From: Pseudocercospora fijiensis CIRAD86
Taxonomy: Eukaryota > Ascomycota > Dothideomycetes > Mycosphaerellales > Mycosphaerellaceae
Assembly: GCF_000340215.1 (NCBI RefSeq)
Contig: NW_006921532.1
Location: forward strand, 8,933,409-8,997,408
DNA: 64,000 nucleotides
Direction of reading: 5' to 3'
In this document: positions 44,226-56,800 of the stretch, piece after piece
How the letters are laid out: every line of letters begins with the position of its first letter
Numbering within the stretch: position 1 is the first letter of the stretch
The notes under the pieces: generated by a model
Databases searched by the model: none
Seen by the model: the letters and a program-made list of their open reading frames with translations, nothing else
What the model was told of the DNA's origin: nothing
Position numbers and translations under genes: made by a program

Positions 44226-45269
44226 CTATTTCTGGCACAAAGACGATCCAGAGATCTGCTCTCCTTTCTTGCCCACCACCAATGCCAAGCCCTCCGTCCT
44301 CACAACATCTTCCTCCCAAAACCTCTCAGTAAACAACCTTTGCACCCACTCATCAGACACCCTCCACTGCTCCCTCCTCGGCAACTTCTCGGTAATAGCA
44401 AACGGTGTCCCCGCTTTCTCATACTTCTCCCAAACCTCGTGTGTCCCAACTCGCCTCACCACGAATCCAGGTGTCTCGGAAATCTGATAGCCGGCATCAC
44501 CACCGAGCAAAAATTTCAACAGCGCGAACCCTAGCTCTGCGAAGGAGTCATCGTTGAAGAAGGGTTCTAAGTCGTTGGGATTGTGAATGAGGTGGAATGC
44601 GTGGGCGAATTCGTGAGTTAGTGTTAATGCCACGCGGAGGTAATGTTTTTGGAGTTCGCGGAGGGAATTTGTTGAGAGGGCTAGGGTTAGAGCTGAGAAT
44701 GTTATTGCTATGATCACGAGAGTTGAACGAGTCCCGCGTAGAGTGAAAGTTACGCCGTCGCCGGTGAGTTCGATGTTGTTTTGAGAAGAGAGGATTGTGA
44801 TGAAGTGTTGTGAGGTTTCTTTCAGGCGTTTGTGAATGCGTGTGGTTTGTTTGGAGGAGAGAGGATGGCTTTGAGGGAAAATCCGGAGCCGGGAGAGATT
44901 TTGGATGTCTTTGATCTTTTTTCGAGAATTGTATAGCAGGGTATACCAGAACTTTAGGGCTTGTGGACTGGTTATGAGCTTTTCGAAGAGGATGATGGCT
45001 GGCTTGAGGAGGTGGTATTCGGCATCTTCTAGGTTGATGAAGTGTGCGCGGGTAATAACGATGTTCTGGTGTGATGCAACCCATGCTTCGAGAAGTTCGG
45101 AGATCGATGTGCATGCATCAGGATTCAAGGCGTCAGGTCGATCGAATCTTCCAATCTCGCGAAGTGTGTTGATGGTCGCTTGCAGTCGCCTCTGATTCGG
45201 TTCCGGCACGCTTGGTCGTTCAGTAAGCTTCAGTCCGAATTTTGAGAGAAAAAAGTTGACCTTTGACAT
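44226..45269 (-). CDS. Putative zinc metallopeptidase-like protein A (HExxH)
   Basis: Intronless, 347 residues, family not recognised. It carries HEFAH (H219, E220, H223), the HExxH zinc-binding and catalytic motif of metallopeptidases, within LTLTHEFAHAFHLIHN. A Glu sits exactly 22 residues after the second His (E245, in FAELGFA), a position that could be the third zinc ligand, as in gluzincin-type enzymes. FLLGG and RRVGTHE follow. A hydrophobic segment (STLVIIAITFSALTLALST, about 182-200) precedes the motif and may be a core helix rather than a membrane anchor. No signal peptide is seen. The next gene, on the same strand, shares the same spaced motifs. Peptidase activity is inferred from the motif only. 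Confidence 0.75.
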   Translation of the reverse strand: MSKVNFFLSKFGLKLTERPSVPEPNQRRLQATINTLREIGRFDRPDALNPDACTSISELLEAWVASHQNIVITRAHFINLEDAEYHLLKPAIILFEKLITSPQALKFWYTLLYNSRKKIKDIQNLSRLRIFPQSHPLSSKQTTRIHKRLKETSQHFITILSSQNNIELTGDGVTFTLRGTRSTLVIIAITFSALTLALSTNSLRELQKHYLRVALTLTHEFAHAFHLIHNPNDLEPFFNDDSFAELGFALLKFLLGGDAGYQISETPGFVVRRVGTHEVWEKYEKAGTPFAITEKLPRREQWRVSDEWVQRLFTERFWEEDVVRTEGLALVVGKKGEQISGSSLCQK

Positions 45270-45502
45270 GGTGTATCACCCGATTCTAGAGAGCAGTGTT
45301 CCACTTGGCCGATGCTGGTCTTAGAAGTTAAAATTTCAGCAGGAATGCAAGATTGTCCATTAGAGAGATTAAGTAGATGACGAAGATGACATGGTGAATA
45401 TGGAGTTCTGCTTCCGACGATGAGAAACACGTATTGTATACCTACTCGTAGCACGCCGAGCAAGATCAAGATCTGCTTTGCATCTGCCGGTCAGCTGAAG
45501 CA

Positions 45503-46384
45503 TCAGCCATGATCATTCCACCGACTCTGGTCAAACATGCGCACCAGGGTTTCGCCCTCAATAACGGTGAGGACTTTGCTCCTCAGTTCCTCGATCACAG
45601 GCGTGTTGGTTGCAACAGCATGAAGTTCGTGAGTTGGTACAGTCCTTAGATTCAGACTTTCTCTGGATGTGCCCTTATGATCAAGCTGAAGCACGCCTCC
45701 GAGCACGAACTGTTCAAAGGCAAAGCCTAGTTCCTGAAATTCATCGTTTTCGAAGCGCAGCTCCAAGTCCGGCCCGATGACGGCATTCGAGAGGCAATGA
45801 GAACACTCGTGCACGACCGATACAGCGCCAATTGCCCATCGACGCAGCAAAGCTTCGGGGGGTAATTTTGCAAGGTCTATTTCAGTCAGCAAAGATGTTG
45901 GAAGTTCTATGATGCTTTTAGTTCCAGAGGAGTCTCGACGATACGATCCATTTGGTCTTGTTTGTGCGTCGTGACACGGCTTCTCCATGCGGGTGAAAAT
46001 AATGGTCACCAACTCCGCCAGCTGAGTCAATATTCTTTCTACCCTAGCTTTCTCCTGAGGTGGAAGGGGTTGCGAGTGGTCGAGAAAGACTCTCTTGAAC
46101 TGATCGCCGTTCATCTTGCCAAAAAGAAATGCATGGAAGAAATGCAATGCCAGTCTGCAGGTGAGGATTCGACTGGCGAGCCAAATGGTTGGTGCAAGAT
46201 ACACGTAGTCCACGTACGACATACCGAGCCAGCGGCATCGTGCGAATAGTGGATGTGGCAATGAGCTTGCTGTCTGATAGAGAATTCGACCGATTGCAGG
46301 CGATGAAGGTTTGATCAGCGCCAGCGCCGATTGAATGCCAATAATGCGCTCTTGCGTCTCTCCAGGAGACAGAGCGGGATCCAT
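45503..46384 (-). CDS. Putative zinc metallopeptidase-like protein B (HExxH), tandem paralogue
   Basis: Intronless, 293 residues, family not recognised. HECSH (H192, E193, H196) stands in SVVHECSHCLSNAV, and E218 in FQELGFA lies 22 residues after H196, the same spacing as in the neighbouring gene. Shared with that gene in order are HExxH, DLE, F..D.F.ELGFA, F.LGG, and R.V.THE. Outside this block similarity is low, so the duplication is old, or the two were recruited separately. A hydrophobic stretch lies at about residues 57-85, including LAPTIWLASRIL. The two genes are separated by 233 bp and point the same way, with B upstream of A. The ATG at 46384 is clear. Confidence 0.73.
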   Translation of the reverse strand: MDPALSPGETQERIIGIQSALALIKPSSPAIGRILYQTASSLPHPLFARCRWLGMSYVDYVYLAPTIWLASRILTCRLALHFFHAFLFGKMNGDQFKRVFLDHSQPLPPQEKARVERILTQLAELVTIIFTRMEKPCHDAQTRPNGSYRRDSSGTKSIIELPTSLLTEIDLAKLPPEALLRRWAIGAVSVVHECSHCLSNAVIGPDLELRFENDEFQELGFAFEQFVLGGVLQLDHKGTSRESLNLRTVPTHELHAVATNTPVIEELRSKVLTVIEGETLVRMFDQSRWNDHG

Positions 46385-46934
46385 GACGGCTGCTGCTGGA
46401 CGGGATCAAGAAGGCTTGAGCGGGCTTGATCAAATACTTATATTGCAGCTCGCCTGCAGGACCAACCCTTGATCGCCTCTGGACCCAAGACAATGTCATT
46501 GTGTACTTTCGCGAAGAGATAAAGTGAAATGTCAAAGAAGACTCAAATGTCATTGTTCTGGCGACGCAGTCTCGGGGAGTCGCAGCCCACAGCAGACTGA
46601 CGAGGCTCGCTCCACCGAGCATGATGTGCTGCTGTGTGAAGTATGTGAAGAGCAGGCGCTGGTCTCTGGGGATCACAGAATGCACCGTGATCGTGTTGGC
46701 GACGTGGCATAATGGGGTGGAGGAGGTCGAGACGGATGTTTGTAGGCACATGCGTTCCAAGGCCGTCAGTGCCCGCGCGCGCCGGGAAGTGTATTCAATA
46801 GACGTACTAGTAGGTAGGCAGGAACCGTCAAGCAACTTTGAGCACGGTCCCTGTTCGCGCACGGGCGGCTTGCTTGTGCTCTCAGTTCGTAAGGTTCACA
46901 GGGGCCAAGCTCGAGACTGATTAAAAGGCAAGGC

Positions 46935-47190
46935 TAGTGATGGAGCCCACCATCCAGTATATGGTATACACATTGTATATTATACCGTGTATACAGCCTT
47001 TACGGCCGGAGACCTGGTATACACCCATAGAGGAGTTATGTAATACGCTGATAACAGCCTGGATACAGGCTTAGCAGCCGGACTTCCTAGGTTATCAAGG
47101 TATTCGCACGGGCCCTTACCTGTATACACCGGGTATATACTGGTATATTATACGGTGTATACAGGGCCAATTCCTAGTATACCGTATATC
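46935..47190. repeat. GTATAC-rich repeat element, MITE-like
   Basis: A 256-bp block with many GGTATACACC/GTGTATAC palindromes. GTATATTATACCGTGTATACAG (46975-46996) recurs as a 22-bp direct copy with one C/G mismatch at 47143-47164. The outer ends, TATATGGTATAC near 46939 and GTATACCGTATAT near 47178, are imperfect inverted copies. No coding capacity. It looks like a small non-autonomous transposon or a strong hairpin. Confidence 0.6.
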
Positions 47191-47503
47191 CACATCCCTA
47201 GGCAAGGCAAGCTCACGGGTGACGCACGAGCCACGCCAAGTCAAGTCGAACGTGCGTCGTGCGACTGACAGCGTTCGGTTCGCGCCTTGTCGCCTGGTCT
47301 TGTAACGCATCACTTTTCACTTTTCACATCCACCTCGACGTCGTGCTTCGCGCGCGCCCTCGCTACTTCTAGCCGACATCGACACTTGATCCACGATTGA
47401 GTGCAATTCGCCAGAGTCTGGTATAGCGCGTCGCCTGCACCGCGTGCCACATACTCCACACTCTCACCAGCAGCAAACGCCGACACGATCCATTTTCAAG
47501 GCC

Positions 47504-47592
47504 GCTGTTGCTGCTGCTGCTGCTGCTGCTGGAAGGCTTGACTGCCTGGTCTTGCCTTGCCTTGCCTTGCCTTGCCTCGCCTCGCCCTGCCC
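47504..47592. repeat. CTG trinucleotide and CTTGC pentanucleotide runs
   Basis: (CTG)n at about 47504-47531, then CTTGC/CTCGC pentamers at about 47551-47592, in the probable leader or promoter of the ubiquitin-ligase gene. Likely length-polymorphic. Confidence 0.8.
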
Positions 47593-47882
47593 TCCGCCGC
47601 CGCCGTCCCTTTCGACATCGAGAACGAATCGCGTCCGTGACGTCAGGCTGTTCTGCTCGGACACTCCGACCTGCATCTTTGGCAAAGCCATCAACGTCCA
47701 TCGAAATCCCCATCACCACTCCCGCAATCTCCACTCGCCCGTACACGCCTGAGCGCATTACCCACCGACTTCGATCCATCCCAGCCATTACTGGAAGACA
47801 CCTGAATTCGGATCTGCTGAGAGAGGTGGCGGTATAATACGGCACACCACTCAGGTCCGCGCTGTTCGCGGCGCCTGGCGCT

Positions 47883-50800
47883 ATGGGGAGGATTAAGAAA
47901 GTCGCCACGGAGCGGCACACGGCGACTCAATCGCCATATGTCAAGGAATTCGTGGTCAAGGCGACTGAGGTGCCGTTGCACCGATTACCTGCATGCCTGG
48001 ACACTTTCCCGCAGCACTGGCCGCTGCCGCGAGGCGATCTGTATCACTGGATCCCACTCCTCGACCGCTTCGACCATGTGCTCGAGAATTTCAACAAGGA
48101 ATATGCTCTGAACGAAGGACCGCAGATGCAGCCCTTTCAGCGGCGTCTGCTCGAGAAGGGCGATGCAGAGGAGGGTATGCCATATCCTGCTGCGAAAGCA
48201 TCGTCGCAAGAGCTGGACGCAGCTGGCTATTCTGCAGAGGGTGACCGTGAGTTGGTCGAAGCTGTGCTGCACTTCACGCGGATACTGCTTGAAAATTGTG
48301 GCAACCGTAGCCTGTACGCCAGTAGCACACACATCAACGATCTACTGCATACCACATCACTCAGCCTTTTGCGCCTTTGCTTGAAGCTGGCACTACGTCT
48401 GGCACAACGCTATCAGGTGGCTCGATTTAAGAACCATCACCCAAGCGCCCAGCCGTTGCTTCTCGCCAATCACTACAATATCAACCTTGACAACCTGCAC
48501 AAAATCGCCTTGCCTTTTCCGAAGCCATACAGCTCCGGCGCAAGCTTGGCTCAGACACCTGTAAAGGGACGCGAGAAGTCCTCACAACATTCGAGCTTCA
48601 ATCCAGCTGATCTAGTCGCTATCGCCAAGGATCCCATTGCGGCCAGCCTGCGGAATGAGCTGTCTGGCGTATTCTTGACTTACTACGAGCCATCTGTATC
48701 AGCACCGAGGCCGACTACAGCTACGCCAGCTACCGAAGCCTCTCCTACGACACCTACGCCGACGCGGAGGACGTCGAATTTGGGACCATCGCGCGACCGA
48801 CCATCTGTGGCAGATAGATCTTTCAGCGCCGATGATCTGTCCACGACGCCAATCAAATCCCGCGAGACGGACGGCTCTTCCGATAATGCCCCCAAGCTCT
48901 TCAACATCCCTGCCAGGAAGGTCGCCGACACACCTGCATGGTCTTTGGTAAAGGACGCCGCGTCAGATCTTCCTTCCGAGCTTCGATACGAACTGCTGAA
49001 TCGCGTGCGAATCGCCAAAGCGTTCGCATCTGTGAAAGAGGATGCCCAATTGATACTTGAAATTCGACTCCTGGCTGTTGCAAACATGGCATTTGCGTTG
49101 AGCGAGTCAAAGTTCCAGGAGAGGCTTGGCACTGCAGACGGCGACGAGCCTCGTCGTTACCATCTTGCACAACAGCTATGCGACTTATTGCAGCCTGCAA
49201 CGAATGGCCAAACTGGTCTCACGCTCCAGAGTGAGACCGCTGTAATTATGACCCTGGATGCGCTCACTAAGACTCGACATAAAGTCAATGAAGTAGCTGA
49301 TGCACTTTCCATCGCTGTGAATCATGGTATGCTGTATTACGAGCTCCGGAAGGTTATCGCAACACTTGGGGAGAACGAGAACACGGACAAGCACTCCGAG
49401 CTTCGGGAGACCGAGTGGCGCATCGCGACATTCGAGCTGGTGAACAGCCTCTTGCAGTCCAATGGACAAGCTCGCTATGGTGAGAAGATGGTCAATGCTG
49501 GCATCATTGGCATCCTTGTGGAATGCTTGAAGCTGCGGACACTTCGTGCCGAGCGCTTTCATGAACGTATCCTGCAATTCTTCGACAGCTTCATCCACGG
49601 AATACCCACCGCATTTCAGACATTGGCCAATGTCAGAGGTCTAGATACTATTGCCGACCTGACAGCTTTCGAAGTCAAAGCCGCTTTGGAGAGCGCGCGT
49701 AATGGGAATGGGATTCCTGCAGAGCACAAATCCAAGGTCATCGACTACGACATCCCGTATCACCAGTCATCAGTTCTTCGTCAATTGTTCAAGAACACGG
49801 TGCACATGTTTGAGCATAACAGTGGAGGTCAAGATCGCCTTCTGCGAAATCTGATTGATACGCCGCAGATCTTGGGCGCGCTCAAGGACGTCATCGAGAA
49901 CGCTCCGTTATTTGGCTCGAATGTATGGAGTGGAGCCGTCAACATCGTCAGCAGCTTCATCCACAACGAACCCACGAGTTATCAGGTCATTGGCGAGGCT
50001 GGTCTTAGCAAGAGCCTGCTGGAATCCATTACCGGAGAACACATCCCAGCTGACCTCCCGGAGATCGGAGAAATCATTCCTCCTTCTGAGACTGCGAAGA
50101 TTGAGGCGGGTCAAGACGGCGAGCCATTGTATCCCTCTGTTTCTGGCATTCTTCCCGTCGGCGAAGTCATGAGCGATGTGCCCACCGCTTTTGGGGCCAT
50201 CTGCTTGAACGAGTCGGGCATGCAGCTCTTCCAGGCATCTGGTGCCCTGGTCAAATACTTCGACATCTTTCTCTCGCCAGCTCACGTACGAGCCATGGAG
50301 GAAGAGTCGCAGACAGCCACTACTATTGGCCACGCATTTGACGAACTGAGCCGCCACCAACCACGACTCAAGAAGCAGATCATGGCTGCGGTGTTCAATA
50401 TGCTCAAGCGCTTGCGAGACCTGACTCATATTTTGGCAGAGCGGAAGTCTGCTGGTGCGAAGCTTTGGGAGTTGCAAGACGACAAAGCAGTCATTTCAGG
50501 TGGGAGTGCTGCTTTGAGAGGAGCCTCCCCTGACGCGTACGCCGAAGCCCTTGCAGGCAAGAGCGACTTCCTCCCGTCGAAGGTGACGGAAGTACGGATT
50601 GATGACCACTTGGAGGATGAACACGAGCGGGCGCCTGCGGTGCCATTTTTGAGTGCGTGCTTCAAGTTCCTGGACGGCTTCTTTCACAACAATGGCATGT
50701 GCCAGCTCTTCTGCGATGATTCCGGTGCTGAGTTGTTGCTCGACCTGGCCATGACGCCAAGCAATCCTTACGACTTGGTGGCCTTTCCACTCTTCGCAAA

Positions 50801-53800
50801 GATCACCCACGTGTTGAAGACTATGTGCGAAGCTCGATATGCTTTGGTGCTGCCTAACATCGTCAGAAGAACGCAGCTGGCTGTTCTGGGTTTGAAGGAT
50901 CTCGTTGGCAACGAAAGCCGAAACAGCTCTTTTGACAAGTTCAGCAATCTAAATGAGGCCGGACAGTCTCCATTCCCTGACGGACGAGACGGAACCACTG
51001 TTGTGAAGTCCTTGTTGAATACGCATCTGCTTACTCACATCCTTGGACGAACACTGGCGCCGCCGCCATATACCCTTCGACATGGGCACCAAAACAATCA
51101 TCTGTTCACGAATATGATCCTCACAGATGTCTATATTGAGCTGGTCGATGAGTTGAGTAAGCTTCACGCTGCATGTCTTTGGGAGAATCTTCTCTTGCAA
51201 CGCAACATGCCGGAGCAGCAGAAGATACGAACTGAGCCCAAAGCATTTGTCATGCGGCGTATTGACGCCAACGGCGTCGTGGAAGTGGCCAATGATCGGA
51301 CAGAGTCTTCTCGCTCTCAAAGCTCCGCTTCGAATGGACTGAATGACTCGACTTCCAACGAGAGTCGCAGATCTATCCTCGCACTCAAGAACATTCGAGC
51401 GATCAGATATCTGCTCAGCCAGGTGCCTATGGGCATTGAGTCATTCTTCCAGTCGCTCGGTCAGGCCATAGTCACTAAGCGTAGCGATTCGACGCTCAAG
51501 CAGCATGCAATGGTGGTTGCGGAACATCTTGCGCAGACTATGATCTGGGGCCTCGACGTCCGTCGCAACAAGCCCGACGAGGAACTTCTAGAACTTAGAT
51601 ATGTCTCGCAGATGCTGACCATGATTGGTCGACTGCTGCTTCGGAACTCGTACTCGATGGAGAGTCTTGGCACAAAAGAAGCCTTGACCATGGTGATGAT
51701 GAAGTTCTATGTGCTTGGAGGATTTCTGAAGCTGAATGACTATCTGTCTCGCTTCGTGAAATTGCTCGCAAAGGAGCAAGAGCAGAACAAAATTGAGCCT
51801 CCTGTCAAGGACGCCATCCAATCAATCTTGACTTTCTACGGCCAAGTGGTGCGCTCGAAATGCATCAATGAGGCTCCGCAATCTAGCGTCATCAACAACA
51901 GAGACCACAAATTGCCGGACTACTTCCAGCCAGGCCAGCTGTTGGTGGAGATTCGTGACGCGGTCTTGCCTGCGATCAATGACATTTGGCATTCTCAAGA
52001 TCTTGAGAAATTCACAGACGCCAACATGCGATCAATTGTTGACATCTTACGTATGATCTTGAAAGCCGAGGGAGAAGATCGTGCTCTGAGACGCGAGGCT
52101 AATGCCTATCGCCGAGTGCCCGCACACAAGCTTGAATTCAAGCTCACGAATACGACCGGCCTTGAAGAGCTCGCAGCGAAATTCAATAAAACACTTGCAA
52201 AGGAAGCACTTTATCGATGCAATCATATTCACAATCAGGCTGAGCAATATTGCGAGTTGCGGGCCAAGGACCCAAGAGTTCCCCGATTCCCCATTCCCGA
52301 TGGTGAGACACCAAGCAACGAGGTCACAACCTCAGAGAGCTTTGGTCAAGCGAGATCACGATCACAGCCCAGAGTCTCAACAACCTCTGCGGATGAGACT
52401 GCTTCTGTTGAGATGGGCAATGCCGGCGATGGCGAGAGCGGAGGTCTCCATAGAGAAGTCGTCAACCCGGATGACAACGGACAAGCACAAGTCTTGCCCT
52501 CTTCTGACAACGATACGATGTCTGATGACGACAACTACGGAACCCTTGGTCGCATTCCAAGCGATATGAGAGATGTGGCCTTGGTAAACGATCCTGCCGC
52601 CTTGGACGTACTCAACAGTATCGAAAATATACCGGGGAAGGAGACTCGCCAACTTTACGTTACAGTCGATGACCTTGACGAAAAGCGTCAGGCCTTGCGC
52701 GCAGATCTCATCGACCGCTGTCTCGACGTCCTGAGCAGTCAGCGAGATATCGCATTCGAGCTTGCTGATTTAATCCAGGCTGCAGTCATGAAATCGAGCG
52801 AAGAGCAGAGCACTCGTGCTGAAATTAGCACGACATTGGTGTCCTCACTGATATCACTGAAGGCTGAGGAACCCAGCCAGGAATCTGGTTCGAAGATTCA
52901 CGCTTACGCACATCTTGTTGCACTCATCTTGCAAGACCGCGACTTCTTTGAGGCGTCACTCGACGAGTTGAAGGACAACTTTGAGAGTCTTGTTGAGTGG
53001 GTGGAGCTTGGTCCGGATCAAAAGGCAGCCGACGCGCCTTGGATCGAGACTGTGCTCCTTATCGTCGAGAGAGTTCTTGCAGAGGACGAGCAGCCTCCGG
53101 AAAATCCGTGGGAACCTCCTCCTGCCGACAACCCGCTGAAGCCGCTAAAGGAGCTCCCAGAACCACAAGCGATTGTGTCTCAGGATCTTCGCTCGCAGCT
53201 TTTTGGCTCTCTTGTCGGCCTCCTGCCCAAAGTTGGCAAGAATGCTTCATTGGCACTCTCCGTCTCTCGCGTACTGGTCATTCTCACTCGGAAGCGGGAG
53301 CTGGCGATGCGTCTTGCCGACAGGCTTACTCTCAATCGCCTCTTCACGATGATCCGACAACTCGCAGGATCGGTCGATGAGAAGCTTCAGGCATCTTTCA
53401 TGCTTATTTTGCGTCATATGATTGAAGATGATGACACTTTGCGCCAAATAATGCGAGCCGAAATTCGTGTTGCGTTGGCGCATCACAAATCTTCCAGGGC
53501 GCTGGACACCACCACGTACACCCGCAATCTATCCCACTTGGCAATTCGCAACCCAAAGATCTTTGTCGAGATCACTGGTGAGATGGTCGAAATCACACGC
53601 TTTGATGGGAATCCAAATCGTGGCCAACAGATCGGTCTGAAGCGCTCGACTCCTCCAGAACCGAAGCCAAAGGCTGAGTCGTCATCTGCCAAGCCTACTA
53701 TCGATGGTGACGCTTCAGAACAGCAAAAGATGCCCGAGCCCAAGGGGCCAGTGGTTGAAACTACCGACGGCGTTGTCCAGTTCTTGCTTCGTGAATTGTC

Positions 53801-56800
53801 CAATTACAGAGTTCTGGAGGACAACATTCCACCAGCATCGAAAGAAGACGAGGACAAATCGACCTCTGGCAGTGCATCTTCTGATGTTGAGATGTCCGAG
53901 TCCACGCCCACGCCCACGCCGCCTCCAGCAAACGCTTCGACCGCGGCGGCAGTATCGACTGCTGATCAATCCAAGAATAGTAAGCCTGTCTTCAAGCCTG
54001 AGGAGCACACCATCTACATCTATCGATGCTTCATCCTTCAGTGTCTTGCTGAGCTTCTTGCGTCCTACAATAAGACAAAAATGGAATTCATCAACTTTTC
54101 GCGCAAGTCGGAAGCTCAGCCTGCAACGCCTTCCAAGCCGCGTGCCGGCACGCTCAACTACTTGCTCAATGCACTCATGCCAGTGGGAACTCTGGAGCAC
54201 CGAGATGACGTGTCACATCGCAAAAAGGCCGCAACATCGAATTGGGCCACTCAAGTCTTGGTCGCACTCTGCACGAAGACACCAGAGCGACAAAGCGAGC
54301 TCCAGGCAGCTGCACCTTCATTCGCCGACTTCTCGGAGCAAGAGCCGGAACTTACATTTGTGAGGAAATTCGTTCTGGAGCATGCACTTCGTACGTTCAA
54401 GGAAGCAGTCACATCCGCTGAGCCACTCGACCTCCGCTACTCACGCCTCCTGTCCCTTGGAGAACTCTTCAATCGTATGCTCAATAGCAAGGTTGACCAG
54501 CAGAGAGCGAATGTGGTCTCAGCCGGTGCGTTCAGCGCTCATCAGCAGATCGGCCGACTCATGTACGAGAAGAACTTTATTGGCACCCTGACTTCTGCCA
54601 TCGCCGAGCTTGACTTGAACTTTCCGAACGCGAAGCGCGCAGTCAAGTATATACTTGGCCCACTCAAGCAACTTACAGACCTCGGAGTAACCTTGAGCCA
54701 GTCCGCAGAGTTGTCCTCCTCTACCGAGCCCGGAACGAGTACTGAGGAAGACGAAATCTCCTCTGCTACCTCGATTTCGGGAGATGAAGAAGACGATGAT
54801 CGCGAACACACTCCTGATCTTCTTCGTGACACCTCGCTCGCTGATCAGCTCGCAGATGACGATGAAGATGACGATGAGGACGATGACGATGACGAGATGG
54901 GCTACGACGAATACGACGATGGTATGGACTATGAAGAGGAGCAAGTAGCCGACCACGGCGAGGTTGTTAGCGACGAGGACGAGGATGAGCTTGACGATAT
55001 GGGCGATATCGAAGGTGTTCCAGGCGATGTCGAGATGGAGATCGATGTCATGATGGACGACGAAGACGATGAGGATGACGAGGATGACGACGACGACGAT
55101 TCTGATGAGGATGATGAGGATGATGTAGATGACGACGACGACGAGCATGGCCATGATTTCCTTGACCACATGGACGAGATCACTGGTGACGACGAAAATG
55201 CCAGCCTTGGCGAACACGAAGGCGACTGGGAGGAAGAAGGTATGAACCTCCAGTTCCATGGTGCTGCTGGTGAGGATGGTTCTCCGGATGGGCTTGTCGG
55301 ACACATTGGTGCAGAAGATGGCTCTGAAGCTGGTGATCGAGACCCTATTGTGCGCATCGACCTCGGGACTGCTGCTGGTGAAGAGGAATTTTTCTAACAT
55401 GACATGCCGCCTGAGGATGACGAACACCAGGAAGACGAGCAAGACTACGGCTTTGAACCTGAGATCGAAGAGGACGATGACGACGATCAAGATGGCGGTT
55501 GGACCTGGGACGTGCAGCCGCCTCAGGCAATACTTCGAGGTGGACACCATCACCATCACCATCATCACAGAGGGCTTGGCGAGATCATGGGTATGATCGG
55601 CGGAGACCCATTGCGTCCAATGGGCGCATTCAGCAGATCACACCGAGCTACCCCCAACCCCCGAGATGAGGACGGCGTAAACCCTCTGCTGCAGCGTGGT
55701 GGGGCTGCTGGACAAAACAACCGCGACCGCGAGGCTCCTGAGCCTTTCCCAGGCACACGATTCGCTGGCGCACGACGAGCTTTCGTGCCACGCCAGGGCG
55801 ATCATGTGCTACAGGATCTGGTCGCTGCTGTTGGACCGAATGGCCACACTGGTCCCATTGATGTTGTGGTTCACACCGGTGCGATGCCGGGCCTTGGTGC
55901 GCTCCCACCCATGTTTGTTCAGTCACGTCTCGGCGGACAGGCTATGATTGATATTGACCCAACACGCGGCTGGCGAGAAAACGCCGGACTTGGACGCTGG
56001 GCAGATCCATTGACTGGTCGAGTGCACGAGCGTGGCAGCGGCCATCACGTCGAAGCGCAAGCAGTCGAGTTCCGGACGAGCCAGACTTCAGCCCGTTGGC
56101 AAGAAGAAGCTCGCATGCTCTTCCCTGGGAGATTTCAAGAAAAGGCACTTCAGATTCTCAACATGATCTTCCGAACCTTGGTACCGGCTGCCATGCAGGC
56201 AAAGAAGATCCGCGAGGAGCAGGAAGCCGAGCGCCAGGCTGCTGCGGAGAAAGAAGCTGAGGAGAAGCGCAAGCAGATGGAAGCAGAGAAGGCGGAGCGC
56301 GAAGCCCAGGAGAAGAAGGAGCGCGAAGAACGTGAAGCGAAGGAACGCGAAGAAGCTGAAGCTCGTGCTCGAGAGCAGGCTGAGCAGGCACCAGAAGGCG
56401 ACACCCAAGCAGAGGCAGATAACGACATGCAGGGCATAGAACAAGATGCTCCAGAGGGCACAGCCGATGAAGAACAACCAGAAGCGGAGCCAGAACAGCC
56501 ACCAGCAGAGCGCATTACCATGACGATTAGGGGTCGTGAGCTCGATATCACGAGTCTGGGCATCGATCGGGAGTATATCGAAGCTCTGCCAGAAGAGTTG
56601 AGAGAGGAAGTGATCATGGCCCAATATGCTGAACAGCGAAGCCAACAAGCAGAATCCCAGGAAGCACCGAGCGAGATCGATAGATCATTCCTGGAGGCGC
56701 TTCCACGTGAGCTCCAGCAAGAGCTTCTGCGCACCGAGCAGCATGATCGACGCCGCCGCGAGCAAGCTGAAGAGAGAAGACGTCGACAGCAGGAAGGCAA

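Larger units (their letters stand above)
46385..47882. other. Intergenic upstream of the Tom1-like gene
   Basis: About 1.5 kb holding the GTATAC-rich repeat (46935-47190), simple repeats near 47,504-47,592 and the C/T-rich promoter and leader of the ubiquitin ligase. The open frames at 46044-46862 (-) and 47369-47920 (-) overlap known genes or repeats and look spurious. Confidence 0.5.

Noticed and set aside
46044..46862. 272-codon minus-strand frame
   Set aside because: Overlaps the HExxH gene B in another frame; the HExxH frame has the shared motifs and a clear ATG.
54519..55568. 349-codon open frame on the minus strand, Val/Ile-rich
   Set aside because: It is the antisense of the Asp/Glu-coding repeat of the Tom1-like ligase; its composition is explained by reading GAC/GAT repeats backwards.
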